A stretch of 64,000 nucleotides of DNA, taken from assembly GCF_042650605.1 (NCBI RefSeq), contig NZ_JBHSBN010000013.1, positions 1 to 64,000 on the forward strand. The letters run 5' to 3'. The position numbers and the translations under genes were made by a program. Below are positions 34,402-42,455 of this stretch, one piece after another (the stretch's first letter is position 1; each line of letters opens with the position of its first letter). This DNA is from Micromonospora_J zhanjiangensis (GTDB lineage Bacteria; Actinomycetota; Actinomycetes; Mycobacteriales; Micromonosporaceae). The notes below the pieces were generated by a model. It did no database searches. It worked only from the letters and a program-made list of their open reading frames with translations, and was not told the origin of the DNA.

Positions 34402-35253
34402 TTATCGGGCGGCGGTCGGCGCGGACCGGTCGTAGCGGGCCAGCTCGACGGCGTCGTGCGCGGAGAACACCTCGACCCGGTCGCCGTGCGCCCCGCGCAG
34501 TCGCCGCAGCATCGCCGCGCTGTCCCGCCGGGCCGTCCCGTCGACCTGCATCAACCGCTGGAAGGCCCACATGGCCGCCGTCGAGTGCGGCCGCACCGGG
34601 TCGCTCTCGCCGTGGAAGAAGTACGCGTCACCGGCGTGCAGCAGCCAGGTCGGCCCGGTGTCCACCGCCACGCCGGTGTGCCCCCGGGTGTGTCCGGGCA
34701 ACGGCACCAGCAGGATCTCCGGCGGCAGACCGTCGAGCTGGCGGACGGCCGGCAGGTCGAACCAGGTGTCGCCGCTGGTGTCCGGATAGGTCACCCAGTC
34801 CGGCCCGTGCGCCCAGTGGTTCGGCCGGTAGCGGCCCGTCTTCTCCTTCCCGGTGCTGGGCCGGGTCGCCGCGGCGAGTTCCCGGGCGTGTACGTGCACC
34901 CGCGCCCAGGGGAAGTCGACGATCCCACCGGCGTGGTCGAGGTCGAGGTGGGTCAGCACGATGTGCCGGACGTCCTCGGGCCGGTAGCCCAGCTCGGTGA
35001 CCTGGTGGCGGGCGGTTTCCCGCAGGTCCGCCCGCGGCCGGGTCAGCCGGACGAACCGACCGCCCAGCGAGCCGACCGGATCCCGGACGTCGGCCGTGCC
35101 CAGCCCGGAGTCGACCAGGACAAGCCCTTCGTCGGTCTCGACCAGCAGGCAGTGGCAGACCATCGTGCCGGCCTCGAACAGCTTGCCGGTGCCGTTGACC
35201 AGCCGCCGCAGGGGCGGACGCAGGGTGGCGCAGTTGAGGTGGTGCACCCGCAT
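34402..35253 (-). CDS. MBL-fold hydrolase, lactonase-like
   Basis: This is a 283-residue metallo-beta-lactamase-fold protein with the zinc motif THLDLDHAGG (HxxxDH form, about residues 100-109), a downstream metal His in PLPGHTRGHTG, an Asp in LHAGDAYFFHGE and a C-terminal His in FSAHDAVE. This ligand pattern is that of AHL-lactonase/AttM-like enzymes, so a lactone or thioester substrate is possible. The TetR gene follows upstream by 13 bp on the same strand, so the regulator and hydrolase probably form one transcript. Confidence 0.85.
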   Translation of the reverse strand: MRVHHLNCATLRPPLRRLVNGTGKLFEAGTMVCHCLLVETDEGLVLVDSGLGTADVRDPVGSLGGRFVRLTRPRADLRETARHQVTELGYRPEDVRHIVLTHLDLDHAGGIVDFPWARVHVHARELAAATRPSTGKEKTGRYRPNHWAHGPDWVTYPDTSGDTWFDLPAVRQLDGLPPEILLVPLPGHTRGHTGVAVDTGPTWLLHAGDAYFFHGESDPVRPHSTAAMWAFQRLMQVDGTARRDSAAMLRRLRGAHGDRVEVFSAHDAVELARYDRSAPTAAR

Positions 35254-35266
35254 CGGAAGTCTCCCG

Positions 35267-35863
35267 TCAGTCGGTGGCGGTGGCGGTGGCGGTGGCGGTG
35301 GCGGTGATGAGCGTGGCGAGCGGCGCGACGACGGCGCGCAGCGGCCCGGTGTCGCGGCGCACCCGGGCCAGCAGCAGCGCGCCCTCCAGCGCGGAGAACA
35401 GCGTCACCGCCAGCGCCGCGGCCTGGTCGACGGGTACGCCCCAGTCGGTCAGCGCGGTCTCGATGATCTCCAGCCACCGGCCGTACGCGTCGGCGCAGGC
35501 CGCCCGGATCGGTTCGCTGGTGCTCGCCGTGTCGATGGCGATTCCGGCGACCGGGCAACCCTGTTCGTAGTCCGATCCGGCCAGCGCGGCGGCCAGCAGG
35601 TCGACGAGCCGGGTCAGCCCGTCCGCCGGGTCGGCCGCGTCGAGCGCGGCCCGCAGGCGGTCGCCCAGGGCGGCACCGGAGGCGGTCACCGCCTCGACGG
35701 CCACCTGCTCCTTGCCGCCGGGAAAGTGGAAGTAGAGCGATCCCTTCGGCGCCCGGCCGGTGCTGAGGATCTGGTTGACGCCGGTGGCGTGGTAGCCCTG
35801 CCGTTGGAAGAGCTCCGCAGCCGTGCGCACCACCCGTTGCCGGGTGTCCTGGCCTTTGGTCAT
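35267..35863 (-). CDS. TetR-family regulator with repeat-encoded C terminus
   Basis: This is a 198-residue TetR/AcrR protein. The N-terminal HTH is TRQRVVRTAAELFQRQGYHA followed by GVNQILSTGRAPKGSLYFHF; the C-terminal ligand domain is of the LmrA/YxaF type (YEQGCPVAGIAIDTA). The last ten residues (ATATATATATD-like) are encoded by a (CGGTGG)n repeat and are probably disordered. ATG 35863 is preceded by TATATT at 6 nt, a leaderless start, and by the palindrome AGACCGGTCT, a typical TetR operator half-site pair, implying autoregulation and control of the MBL hydrolase gene. Confidence 0.9.
   Translation of the reverse strand: MTKGQDTRQRVVRTAAELFQRQGYHATGVNQILSTGRAPKGSLYFHFPGGKEQVAVEAVTASGAALGDRLRAALDAADPADGLTRLVDLLAAALAGSDYEQGCPVAGIAIDTASTSEPIRAACADAYGRWLEIIETALTDWGVPVDQAAALAVTLFSALEGALLLARVRRDTGPLRAVVAPLATLITATATATATATD
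35272..35307. repeat. Hexanucleotide repeat (CGGTGG)5 at the 3' end of tetR
   Basis: Five perfect CGGTGG units (35272-35301) and a near-complete sixth lie just before the TetR stop codon. Slippage in multiples of six changes only the length of the Ala/Thr tail and does not shift the frame. Confidence 0.85.
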
Positions 35864-35869
35864 GCCAGG

Positions 35870-35886
35870 AATATACAGACCGGTCT
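35870..35886 (-). promoter_or_regulatory. TetR promoter and operator
   Basis: On the minus strand AGACCGGTCT (35886-35877), a perfect 10-bp palindrome of the kind bound by many TetR/AcrR proteins, lies directly upstream of the -10 box TATATT (35875-35870). The ATG begins 6 nt after the -10 box. Binding would block the promoter. Confidence 0.7.
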
Positions 35887-36018
35887 AGTGAAAAGCTACC
35901 GGCGGCGGGCCGCCGGCCGACGGCGATGCGTTCCGCCCCGGTCCGGCGCCGCCCCGCTCCGGTGTGGTGTACCGCGGCGTCCCGGCCGCCGGTCGGCGCC
36001 CACCGGCCGTGCGGGCGC

Positions 36019-36522
36019 TCATCGCAGGTGCGCCGCGTCGATCGCGGCCTGCAACGACTCGCGGTAGCCGTCGCTGGTCACGGTGGCGCCGGAGACCGAG
36101 TCGATCTGCGCGCTCTGCGCCTGGACCGCCTCCTGCGCCAGGATCGGTACGGCATAGTCGTTGATCCGCTGATCCCGGAAGTTGCCGTTCGGCACCTGGA
36201 CGGCGTCCACCTTGGTGATCTTCCCGCCGGACACCGTGATCCGGACCTGGACCGGACCCCACCGGGTCTGCGCCACCGACCCGTCGAAGGTGCCGGAACC
36301 GGCACTCGAACCGGTGCCCGAGCCGGAGTCGGTGCCCGAGCCGGAGTTCCCGGAACCGGTGTCGTCGTCGGGGGCGGCCCCGGCGACCGCGCCGCCGTTC
36401 GTGCCCGGTTCGACCGCGGCCGACGTTCCGGACCCGCCGGCGCCCATCGTGCTGGTCCGGTAGCTGAACAGCAGGATCAACGCGGCAACCGTCGACACCA
36501 GCCAGAGAGTGATCCGTCGCAT
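36019..36522 (-). CDS. FMN-binding domain protein, membrane-anchored
   Basis: This is a 167-residue protein with an N-terminal TM anchor (ITLWLVSTVAALILLFSY), a Gly/Ser/Asp-rich spacer (about 35-85) and an extracytoplasmic FMN_bind domain. The C-terminal SGATVTSDGYRESLQAAID contains the Thr (in SGAT) to which FMN is covalently attached by ApbE-type flavin transferase. It probably passes electrons to or from the membrane reductase encoded 100 bp upstream (36624-38030), a common pairing. GGAG lies upstream of ATG 36522. Confidence 0.88.
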   Translation of the reverse strand: MRRITLWLVSTVAALILLFSYRTSTMGAGGSGTSAAVEPGTNGGAVAGAAPDDDTGSGNSGSGTDSGSGTGSSAGSGTFDGSVAQTRWGPVQVRITVSGGKITKVDAVQVPNGNFRDQRINDYAVPILAQEAVQAQSAQIDSVSGATVTSDGYRESLQAAIDAAHLR

Positions 36523-36623
36523 CCCGTTCTCCTTCGTCGTGTCCGGCCCGGCCGGGGCGTTCCGGTCGGCGGGGAGACCGCCGGTCGGTGCCGGGCCGGG
36601 AACCGGGCGGTGCCCGCCGCCGT

Positions 36624-38030
36624 TCACCAGGCGAACCGTTCGAGGTGCACCCGCTCGGCCGGGACCCCCGCGCGCAGCACGGCGGTACGGGCCGCGTCGG
36701 CCCAGGCGTCCGGGCCGCACACGTAGACGTCGTGGCCGGCGACGTCGGGGGCGTACCAGCGCAGCACCTCGACGTCGGACAGGTGCGCCGTGTCGCGGGA
36801 CACCCAGGAGGAGGCCCGCCCGGCCCGCGGGCCGAGCAGGTAGTGCACCCGCACCCCGCGCTGGGCGGCGAGCCGGTCGAGCTCGTGCCGGAACGCCAGT
36901 TCCGCCACGCTGCGGGCCCGGTAGACCAGCACCGCCCGGCCGGGGGCGTAGGGCAGTTCCCAGAGCAGGGCCAGCAGCGGCGTGACACCCACCCCGCAGG
37001 CCAGCATGGTGACCCCGCCACCGGTGAAGCTCTCGCCGGTCAGCCGCCCGTACGGGCCCTCGATCAGCGCCTTGGTGCCGGGACGCAGCCGGGCCACCCG
37101 GGCGCTGCCGTCGCCGAGGTCCTTGACGGTGATCCGCAACTGGTCGCCGTACGGCGGGGCGGACAGTGAGAACGGGTGCGCCCGGGACCAGCCCGGACCG
37201 TCCAGGAACCGCCAGAGGAAGAACTGGCCGGCCCGTACCGGCAGTCGGTGCAGGTGCCGTCCGCGCAGGTGGACCGAGGTCACCCCGGGTGCCTCCGGGA
37301 CCACCGCGGTCACCTCGAGCCGGTGCCGGGCGCTGCGCCAGGCGGGCACGGCGAGCCGGAACACCAGCACGCTGCCGGCGGCGACCCCGTACAACCCCCA
37401 CCAGTACGCCCGGGCGCCCGGCGAGGAGATGAAGTCGGCGCCGGTCCAGAGCTGGTGCGGCAGGGCCAGGCCGGTGCCCAGGTAGGCGTACAGGTGCAGC
37501 AGGTGCCAGGACTCGTAGCGCAACCGGCGCCGGGCCGCCCGCAGGGACGTGACCACGACCATGACCAGCAGCGCCAGCGCCGCCGTGGCCAACAACATCC
37601 CCGGGTACGTGGTGACCAGCAGCCAGAACTGCCCGAGCGGTCCGCCCTCGGCGGTGGCGGAGTAGCCGAGGGTGGTCAGCAGCACGTGCCCGAGCAGCAG
37701 GTTGAACGAGGTGAACCCGGCCAGCCGGTGCCAGCGGGCGATCCGGTCCTGGCCGTAGCTGCGTTCGATCCAGGGCACCCGGGCCATCAGGACCACCTGG
37801 ATCAGCATCAGGTCGGCGGAGACCAACCCGGCCAGCCGGCCGATCGAGGTGAGCCCGGGTCCGGGCCCGGCGGACAACTCCTGCAGCCCCCGGTTGCCGA
37901 TCCACAGGGCCGTCACGACGACCAGGCTCAGCAGTGCGGCGCTGCCGACCAGGTCGCCCCACCAGCGGGGGGTGACCGGCAGCCGGCGGGCGACCGGCGG
38001 GCGGGTGCGGGCGGCGTTCGCGGTGCTCAC
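36624..38030 (-). CDS. Ferric-reductase-like transmembrane flavohaem oxidoreductase
   Basis: This 468-residue protein has an N-terminal six-TM ferric reductase-like domain, with haem-ligand His candidates in RWHRLAGFTSFNLLLGHVLL and SWHLLHLYAYL. A cytosolic FNR module follows: the FAD-binding HPFSLSAPP, NAD-binding GVGVTPLLALL and the C-terminal YVCGPDAW. It would move electrons from NAD(P)H through FAD and two haems across the membrane. The downstream FMN-binding protein is the likely outer electron partner. GTG 38030 is the chosen start. The gene is divergent from the damage-inducible imuA'B operon. Confidence 0.9.
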   Translation of the reverse strand: MSTANAARTRPPVARRLPVTPRWWGDLVGSAALLSLVVVTALWIGNRGLQELSAGPGPGLTSIGRLAGLVSADLMLIQVVLMARVPWIERSYGQDRIARWHRLAGFTSFNLLLGHVLLTTLGYSATAEGGPLGQFWLLVTTYPGMLLATAALALLVMVVVTSLRAARRRLRYESWHLLHLYAYLGTGLALPHQLWTGADFISSPGARAYWWGLYGVAAGSVLVFRLAVPAWRSARHRLEVTAVVPEAPGVTSVHLRGRHLHRLPVRAGQFFLWRFLDGPGWSRAHPFSLSAPPYGDQLRITVKDLGDGSARVARLRPGTKALIEGPYGRLTGESFTGGGVTMLACGVGVTPLLALLWELPYAPGRAVLVYRARSVAELAFRHELDRLAAQRGVRVHYLLGPRAGRASSWVSRDTAHLSDVEVLRWYAPDVAGHDVYVCGPDAWADAARTAVLRAGVPAERVHLERFAW

Positions 38031-38183
38031 GACCGCGCTCCCGGCGGCGTCGACTGACTCATGGCACAACGGTGCGCGCCGGTGGTTGGGGCAATCTTGG
38101 CCGCGCCTGTGTGCCGGCTGTGAAAGCCGACGACCGACGGTACGGACGGCGTGACCGACGGGATCCGCGCGAGCGTTGCGTTT

Positions 38184-38206
38184 TTGTCGGAACCGGGGTG
38201 TACTGT
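38184..38206 (+). promoter_or_regulatory. RecA-NDp (PafBC-type) promoter of the mutasome operon
   Basis: TTGTCGGAA (38184-38192), exactly 8 nt, then TACTGT (38201-38206) fits the actinobacterial RecA-independent DNA-damage promoter TTGTCRGTG-N8-TAnnnT in every constrained position of the TTGTCRG core and the -10, with only the trailing TG replaced. In mycobacteria this promoter class is activated by PafBC. It sits 13 bp upstream of a LexA box. Confidence 0.75.
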
Positions 38207-38218
38207 CTTCGGTAGTTA

Positions 38219-38230
38219 GAACGAGTGTTC
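38219..38230 (+). promoter_or_regulatory. LexA (SOS) box of the mutasome operon
   Basis: GAACGAGTGTTC matches the GAAC-N4-GTTC core of actinobacterial LexA operators, with favourable flanks (TTA before, GAT after). It lies 13 bp downstream of the -10 box of the RecA-NDp promoter, so LexA would block initiation or clearance. Confidence 0.85.
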
Positions 38231-38495
38231 GATTGAGTCGTACGCTCGTTCCAACGATCTCCGGGCGAGGCGTTTCGCGGCGCCGATCCCGGTGGCGCGG
38301 TTTCGCGGACCGCGCCGGATCCGGACAGTCGCGAGTCCGGATCACCCAGGCAGGACCGTCGCCCGCCGCCCTCGACCCCCGGGCGGCGGGCGACGGACCC
38401 GCCGAGTCCGGTCGGCCGGGTGTGGTTGTGGGGAAGCGTCCACATCCGGCCGACCGACACACCCGGTGACGTTGGCGACACTGAGGAGAGGTCCC

Positions 38496-38948
38496 ATGCC
38501 GACCAGTCCGGCTCAGGCTCCCACGGTGCCGGCGCACATGCTGCCGCACCGCACTCCCGCTCAGTTGCTCGTGATCGCCCGGCGCGGACTGGTCGAGGCG
38601 GCCCAGACCGGCCCCGACGGCCTGCGCTACGCGGCCGCGCACCTGGCCGCCCTGCGCGCCGCCGCGGCCCTGCTCGCCGCCCGGGCCCGCCCCGAGCCGA
38701 CCCGTCGCCACCGGGTCACCAGCGTGTGGGCGCTGCTGGTGGTGGTCGCCCCCGAGTTGGGCGAGTGGGCGACCTTCTTCGCCAACGGCGCGTCCAAGCG
38801 GGCCGCGGCCGAGGCGGGCATCCCCCGGGTGGTGACCGCCCGGGAGGCCGACGACCTGCTGCGCGCGGCGGAGCAGTTCGTGGCGGTGGTCGAGGGCGTC
38901 CTTGGCGTCGCACACCAACCCGCCCTCGACGGGCTCGCCGCCGCCTGA
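38496..38948 (+). CDS. SAV_6107-family HEPN-like protein, first gene of the SOS operon
   Basis: This is a 150-residue all-helical protein. LLVIARRGLVEAAQTGPDGLRYAAAHLAALRAAAALLAARAR forms the first helix pair, and the C-terminal half ends in AREADDLLRAAEQFVAVVEGVLG. It matches the actinobacterial SAV_6107 family, annotated as HEPN-type. A classical HEPN Rx4-6H nuclease motif is not obvious, so RNase activity is uncertain. GAGGAGAGG at 38483-38491 sets ATG 38496. It is the first gene after the LexA box and lies 196 bp upstream of imuA', so it is co-induced by DNA damage. Confidence 0.8.
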   Translation: MPTSPAQAPTVPAHMLPHRTPAQLLVIARRGLVEAAQTGPDGLRYAAAHLAALRAAAALLAARARPEPTRRHRVTSVWALLVVVAPELGEWATFFANGASKRAAAEAGIPRVVTAREADDLLRAAEQFVAVVEGVLGVAHQPALDGLAAA

Positions 38949-39144
38949 GCGCGGGCGGCGCCTCGGCCGGCGGCGTCGGGAGACACCAACGCCGACCAGC
39001 GGCACTGGTCGGCAGTGCGGCGCTTCGGAGACGCCCGGCGCCGGACGGCAGCGGCGAAGGGAAATACCGGTTCCGGAGAACCGGGTCGCCGACACGTGCC
39101 GGCGGGCCGGAGAGACATCAGCGACGACAACGGGGAGCGGACCG

Positions 39145-39921
39145 ATGGCGGGCCGAATGGTGGTCGGTTCCGCCGCACTGGCCGGACTGGTACGACCGGC
39201 GAGCGAGGCGACACCGGAAGGCGCCCATCGGGTGCTGCCGGTACTGCCCGAGCTGACCGGGGTGCTGCCCGGTCGGGGACTGCGACGGGGCAGCACGGTG
39301 TCGATCGCCACCGGTCGACCGACCGGCGGCAGCGGCACCACCTCCCTGGTGTTCGCGCTGCTCGCCGAGGCGTCCCGGACCGGCTCCTGGTGTGCGGTGG
39401 TCGGCGTACCCACCTTCGGCGCGGTCGCCGCCGCCGAACTCGGCATCGCGCTGGACCGGCTCGCCCTGGTCCCGCACCCCGGACCGGAGTGGGCGACGGT
39501 GGTGGCCGCCCTGATCGACGGGGTGGACGTCGTGGTCACCGCCGTTCCCGGCCCGGTGAGCGGCTCGCTGGCCAGTCGGTTGACCGCCCGGGCCCGGCAA
39601 CGCGGCAGCGTCCTGGTCCCGTACGGCCGGTGGGACGGCGCCGACGTCGACCTGCGGGTGCTGCGGGGCAGTTGGGAAGGGCTCGGTCAGGGGCGGGGCC
39701 GGCTGCGTCGGCGGGAGGTGACCATCTCCGCCCGTGGCCGGGGCGCCGCCGCCCGGCCCAAGGAGATCCGGGTCTGGTTGCCCGGCGACGGGTCACGCCG
39801 GGCAACCGGCCTCCGGACCACCGTCGGGCCGGCCGGCGACACCGCCGCGCCGGCGGCCACCCCGCGTCCGGGCACCGCGCCGGGCCGGCCCGCGCTCACC
39901 TTGGTCGACGCGGCATCATGA
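39145..39921 (+). CDS. imuA': ImuA' (RecA-like mutasome accessory protein)
   Basis: This is a 258-residue RecA-fold protein with VLPELTGVLPGRGLRRGSTV, then IATGRPTGGSGTTSLVFALL, where the P-loop is degenerate (GGSGTTS replaces GxxxxGKS, so the Lys is missing). Next comes LDRLALVPHPGPEWATVVAALIDGVDVVV. Actinobacterial ImuA' scaffolds ImuB and DnaE2 for translesion synthesis. A long Arg/Pro/Ala tail ends at TGA 39919-39921, overlapping the imuB ATG. GGGAG at 39132-39136 is the RBS for ATG 39145. Confidence 0.88.
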   Translation: MAGRMVVGSAALAGLVRPASEATPEGAHRVLPVLPELTGVLPGRGLRRGSTVSIATGRPTGGSGTTSLVFALLAEASRTGSWCAVVGVPTFGAVAAAELGIALDRLALVPHPGPEWATVVAALIDGVDVVVTAVPGPVSGSLASRLTARARQRGSVLVPYGRWDGADVDLRVLRGSWEGLGQGRGRLRRREVTISARGRGAAARPKEIRVWLPGDGSRRATGLRTTVGPAGDTAAPAATPRPGTAPGRPALTLVDAAS

Positions 39922-41600
39922 CTCCCCGGCCCGACGAGGCGGGGCCGGTCCGGACGCTGTTCGTGTGGTGCCCGGACTGGCCGGTGGTCGCCGCCGACAT
40001 CGTCGACGGGGTGTCCGCCGCCGGACCGGTGGCGGTGCTGCACGCCAACCGGGTGATCGCCTGCTCGGAGACGGCCCGCGCCGAGGGTGTCCGCCGAGGG
40101 CTGCGCAAGCGGGAGGCGCAGAGCCGCTGTCCGGAGCTGACCGTGGTCGACCATGATCCCGGCCGGGACGCGCGGGCCTTCGAGCCGGTCGTCGCCACGG
40201 TGGAGGAACTGGCCGCCGGGGTCGAGGTGGTCCGCCCGGGCGCCTGCGCGCTGGCCGCCCGGGGGCCGGCCCGCTACTTCGGCGGCAAGAGGCCCGGCGG
40301 ACGGCTCGACGGACGGCCCGGCGCGGAGTCCGACGGCGAGGGGCACGGCGACGGGGATGCCGGCGGTGCCGGGTCCGGCGGCGAGGAGGCGGTCGCCGAA
40401 CTGATCGTCGAACGGATTGCGGAGAGCTGTGGGGTGGAGAGCCAGATCGGGCTGGCCGACGGGGTGTTCGCCGCCGGGCTGGCCGCCCGTACCGGTCGGG
40501 TCGTCCCGCCCGGTGACACACCGGCCTTCCTGGCCGACCTGCCGGTGGCGGCGCTGGGCCGGCCGAGCCTGACCGACCTGCTGCGCCGGCTGGGCGTGCG
40601 TACCCTCGGTGACTTCGCCGCGTTGCCCGCCGGGGACGTGTTGGCCCGGTTCGGGTTCGACGCGGCGCTGGCGCACCGGCTGGCCGCCGGCCGCGACCAC
40701 CGGCCGCTGGCGGTCCGTCGCCCGCCGCCGGACCTGGCCGTGACCGAGACCTACGACGACCCGCTGGACCGGGTCGACGCCGCCGCGTTCGCCGCCCGGG
40801 CGCTCGCCGAGCGGCTGGGCGACATCCTCGCCGGGCACGGCCTGGCCTGCACCCGGCTGGGCATCGAGGCGGTGACCGGGCACGGACAGGAACTGCACCG
40901 GGTCTGGCGGCACGACGGCCTGCTGACCGCCGCGGCGATCGCGGACCGGGTGCGCTGGCAACTCGACGGGTGGCTGTCCGGCACCAACCGGCGGCCGGGC
41001 GGTGCCGGCCCGGTCACCCCGCCCCGGCCGACCGCCGGCATCATCCGGTTGCGGCTGGTTCCCGAGGGCGTGCTGGCCCGGGCCGGCCTCCAGGCCGGGC
41101 TGTGGGGGGACGGCGGCGCGGAACGCGACCGGGCACATCGGGCGCTGAGCCGGGTGCAGGGCATCCTCGGTCCCGAGTCGGTGGTCACGGCGGTGCTCGG
41201 CGGTGGCCGGTCGCCGGCCGACCAGGCCCGGCTGGTGCCGTGGGGCGACGAGCGGGTCCCCGCCCGCCCGGACGGGCCCTGGCCGGGGCGCCTGCCGCCG
41301 CCGGCACCCGCCGTGGTGCTGCCCGCCCCGCTGCCGGCGCAGGTGCACGACGCCACCGGCCGGCCGGTGGGCGTGACGGCCCGGTTGGCGGTCAGCGGCG
41401 CGCCGGCCCGGCTCACCGTGGGCTCCGCCGCCCCGGTCGAGATCGTCGGCTGGGCCGGCCCGTGGCCGGTCGACGAACGCTGGTGGGCGCCGGCCGAGGC
41501 CCGCCGCCGGGCCCGTTTCCAGGTCTGCCTCGCCGACGGTACGGCGCTGCTGCTCGCCCTGACCGGCGGCCACTGGTCGGTGGAGGCGATCTACGACTGA
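39918..41600 (+). CDS. imuB: ImuB (catalytically inactive Y-family polymerase homologue)
   Basis: This is a 560-residue Y-family protein. The first catalytic motif (DxDxFFASVE in active enzymes) is replaced by FVWCPDWPVVAADIVDG, and the SLDE motif by a Gly/Ala-rich ARGPARYFGG, so it is not a polymerase. It links the beta clamp to ImuA' and DnaE2. A clamp-binding-like motif QARLVPWGD occurs at residue 436, comparable to QLPLWG of mycobacterial ImuB. A Gly/Asp/Glu-rich insert lies near residues 120-155. ATG 39918 overlaps the imuA' stop (ATGA). Confidence 0.92.
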   Translation: MTPRPDEAGPVRTLFVWCPDWPVVAADIVDGVSAAGPVAVLHANRVIACSETARAEGVRRGLRKREAQSRCPELTVVDHDPGRDARAFEPVVATVEELAAGVEVVRPGACALAARGPARYFGGKRPGGRLDGRPGAESDGEGHGDGDAGGAGSGGEEAVAELIVERIAESCGVESQIGLADGVFAAGLAARTGRVVPPGDTPAFLADLPVAALGRPSLTDLLRRLGVRTLGDFAALPAGDVLARFGFDAALAHRLAAGRDHRPLAVRRPPPDLAVTETYDDPLDRVDAAAFAARALAERLGDILAGHGLACTRLGIEAVTGHGQELHRVWRHDGLLTAAAIADRVRWQLDGWLSGTNRRPGGAGPVTPPRPTAGIIRLRLVPEGVLARAGLQAGLWGDGGAERDRAHRALSRVQGILGPESVVTAVLGGGRSPADQARLVPWGDERVPARPDGPWPGRLPPPAPAVVLPAPLPAQVHDATGRPVGVTARLAVSGAPARLTVGSAAPVEIVGWAGPWPVDERWWAPAEARRRARFQVCLADGTALLLALTGGHWSVEAIYD

Positions 41601-41633
41601 CGCCGGGAACGGACGGCGGTCCGCCCGGCCGGG

Positions 41634-42380
41634 TCAGCGGTCGAGCAGGCGTTCCAGGCCGTCCAGGATGCGGTCCAGGCCGAACCGGAAGGATCGGTCC
41701 GGGTCGCTGACGGCCTTGTACTCCAGGCTCGCCGCCGTGCCGACCCGGTCCGAGATCGGGTACGCCTCGGCCGGCATGACGCGTTCGAGCACCGGTGCGT
41801 TGATCTCCCACCACTGGGCGTCCGACATCCCGGACTCCTCGACCGTCCGGCGGGCGGTGATCGAGGCCCGCGCCGCGCCGGCCGTGAAGCCGCTGATCAG
41901 GGTGACCACCAGGTCCATCTCGACGTCGGTGAAGCCGGCGCCCTCGATCGCCGCGAGTTGCCACTCGTAGCGGTCGGAGCAGTTCGGACCGATCCAGGGG
42001 CGACTGCTCTCGACCTGCAGCAGCCAGGGATGCCGGTGGTACTCGTCCCAGAGTTGCCGCGCCACGCCGGTCAGCCGCTCCCGCATGGTGCCGGTGTGCG
42101 GGGGCAGCTCCTGCTCGCCGGTGACCTCGTCGACCATGAGGCCGATCAGCTCGTCCCGGCCGGGCACGTAGGTGTAGATCGACATCAGCTTCAGCCCGAG
42201 CCGGTCGGCGACCTTGCGCATCGAGAACGCCGGTAGGCCCTCCTCGTCGGCCACCGCGACGGCCGCGCGGACCACCTCGTCCACGGAGACCCGCTGCCGC
42301 GGTCCACGGGAGCCCTGCGGGGTGCCCAACGTCCGGCGCCACAGCAGGGTGAGGGTCCGGTCGACGTCCTGATCTCTCAT
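41634..42380 (-). CDS. TetR-family regulator of the adjacent DrrAB-type exporter
   Basis: This is a 248-residue TetR protein with an N-terminal HTH (VVRAAVAVADEEGLPAFSMRKVADRLGLKLMSIYTYV, about 35-72) and a TetR_C ligand domain. It is divergent from the ABC exporter genes, the classical arrangement for drug-released repression of an efflux pump. ATG 42380 is preceded by TAATCT (42392-42387) at 6 nt, a leaderless start. The 75-bp shared intergenic region holds palindromic sequences. Confidence 0.9.
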   Translation of the reverse strand: MRDQDVDRTLTLLWRRTLGTPQGSRGPRQRVSVDEVVRAAVAVADEEGLPAFSMRKVADRLGLKLMSIYTYVPGRDELIGLMVDEVTGEQELPPHTGTMRERLTGVARQLWDEYHRHPWLLQVESSRPWIGPNCSDRYEWQLAAIEGAGFTDVEMDLVVTLISGFTAGAARASITARRTVEESGMSDAQWWEINAPVLERVMPAEAYPISDRVGTAASLEYKAVSDPDRSFRFGLDRILDGLERLLDR

Positions 42381-42386
42381 CTGGGC

Positions 42387-42450
42387 AGATTACCCCGTGG
42401 GGTGTACGGTGTATCGGACTCGATTTCCGTACGCCTTACGGAGTTAGGAG
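42387..42450. promoter_or_regulatory. Shared TetR/ABC promoter region with palindromes
   Basis: This interval holds the leftward -10 box TAATCT (42392-42387), the self-complementary CCCCGTGGGG (about 42393-42402), the inverted repeat CCGTA/TACGG (42427-42431 and 42437-42441) and the RBS AGGAG (42446-42450) for the ATPase GTG at 42456. Either palindrome could be the TetR operator; the second one lies just before the ATPase RBS. Confidence 0.5.
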
Positions 42451-42455
42451 AACCG

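Larger units (their letters stand above)
38031..38495. other. 465-bp divergent promoter region
   Basis: No gene is seen here. The right half carries the damage-response elements of the imuA'B operon (38184-38230), a long leader of about 265 nt after the predicted transcription start, and the RBS GAGGAGAGG (38483-38491) for the gene at 38496. A second half-site-like segment GCTCGTTCC lies at 38243-38251, just downstream of the LexA box. Nothing distinct was recognised for the leftward reductase gene. Confidence 0.5.
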
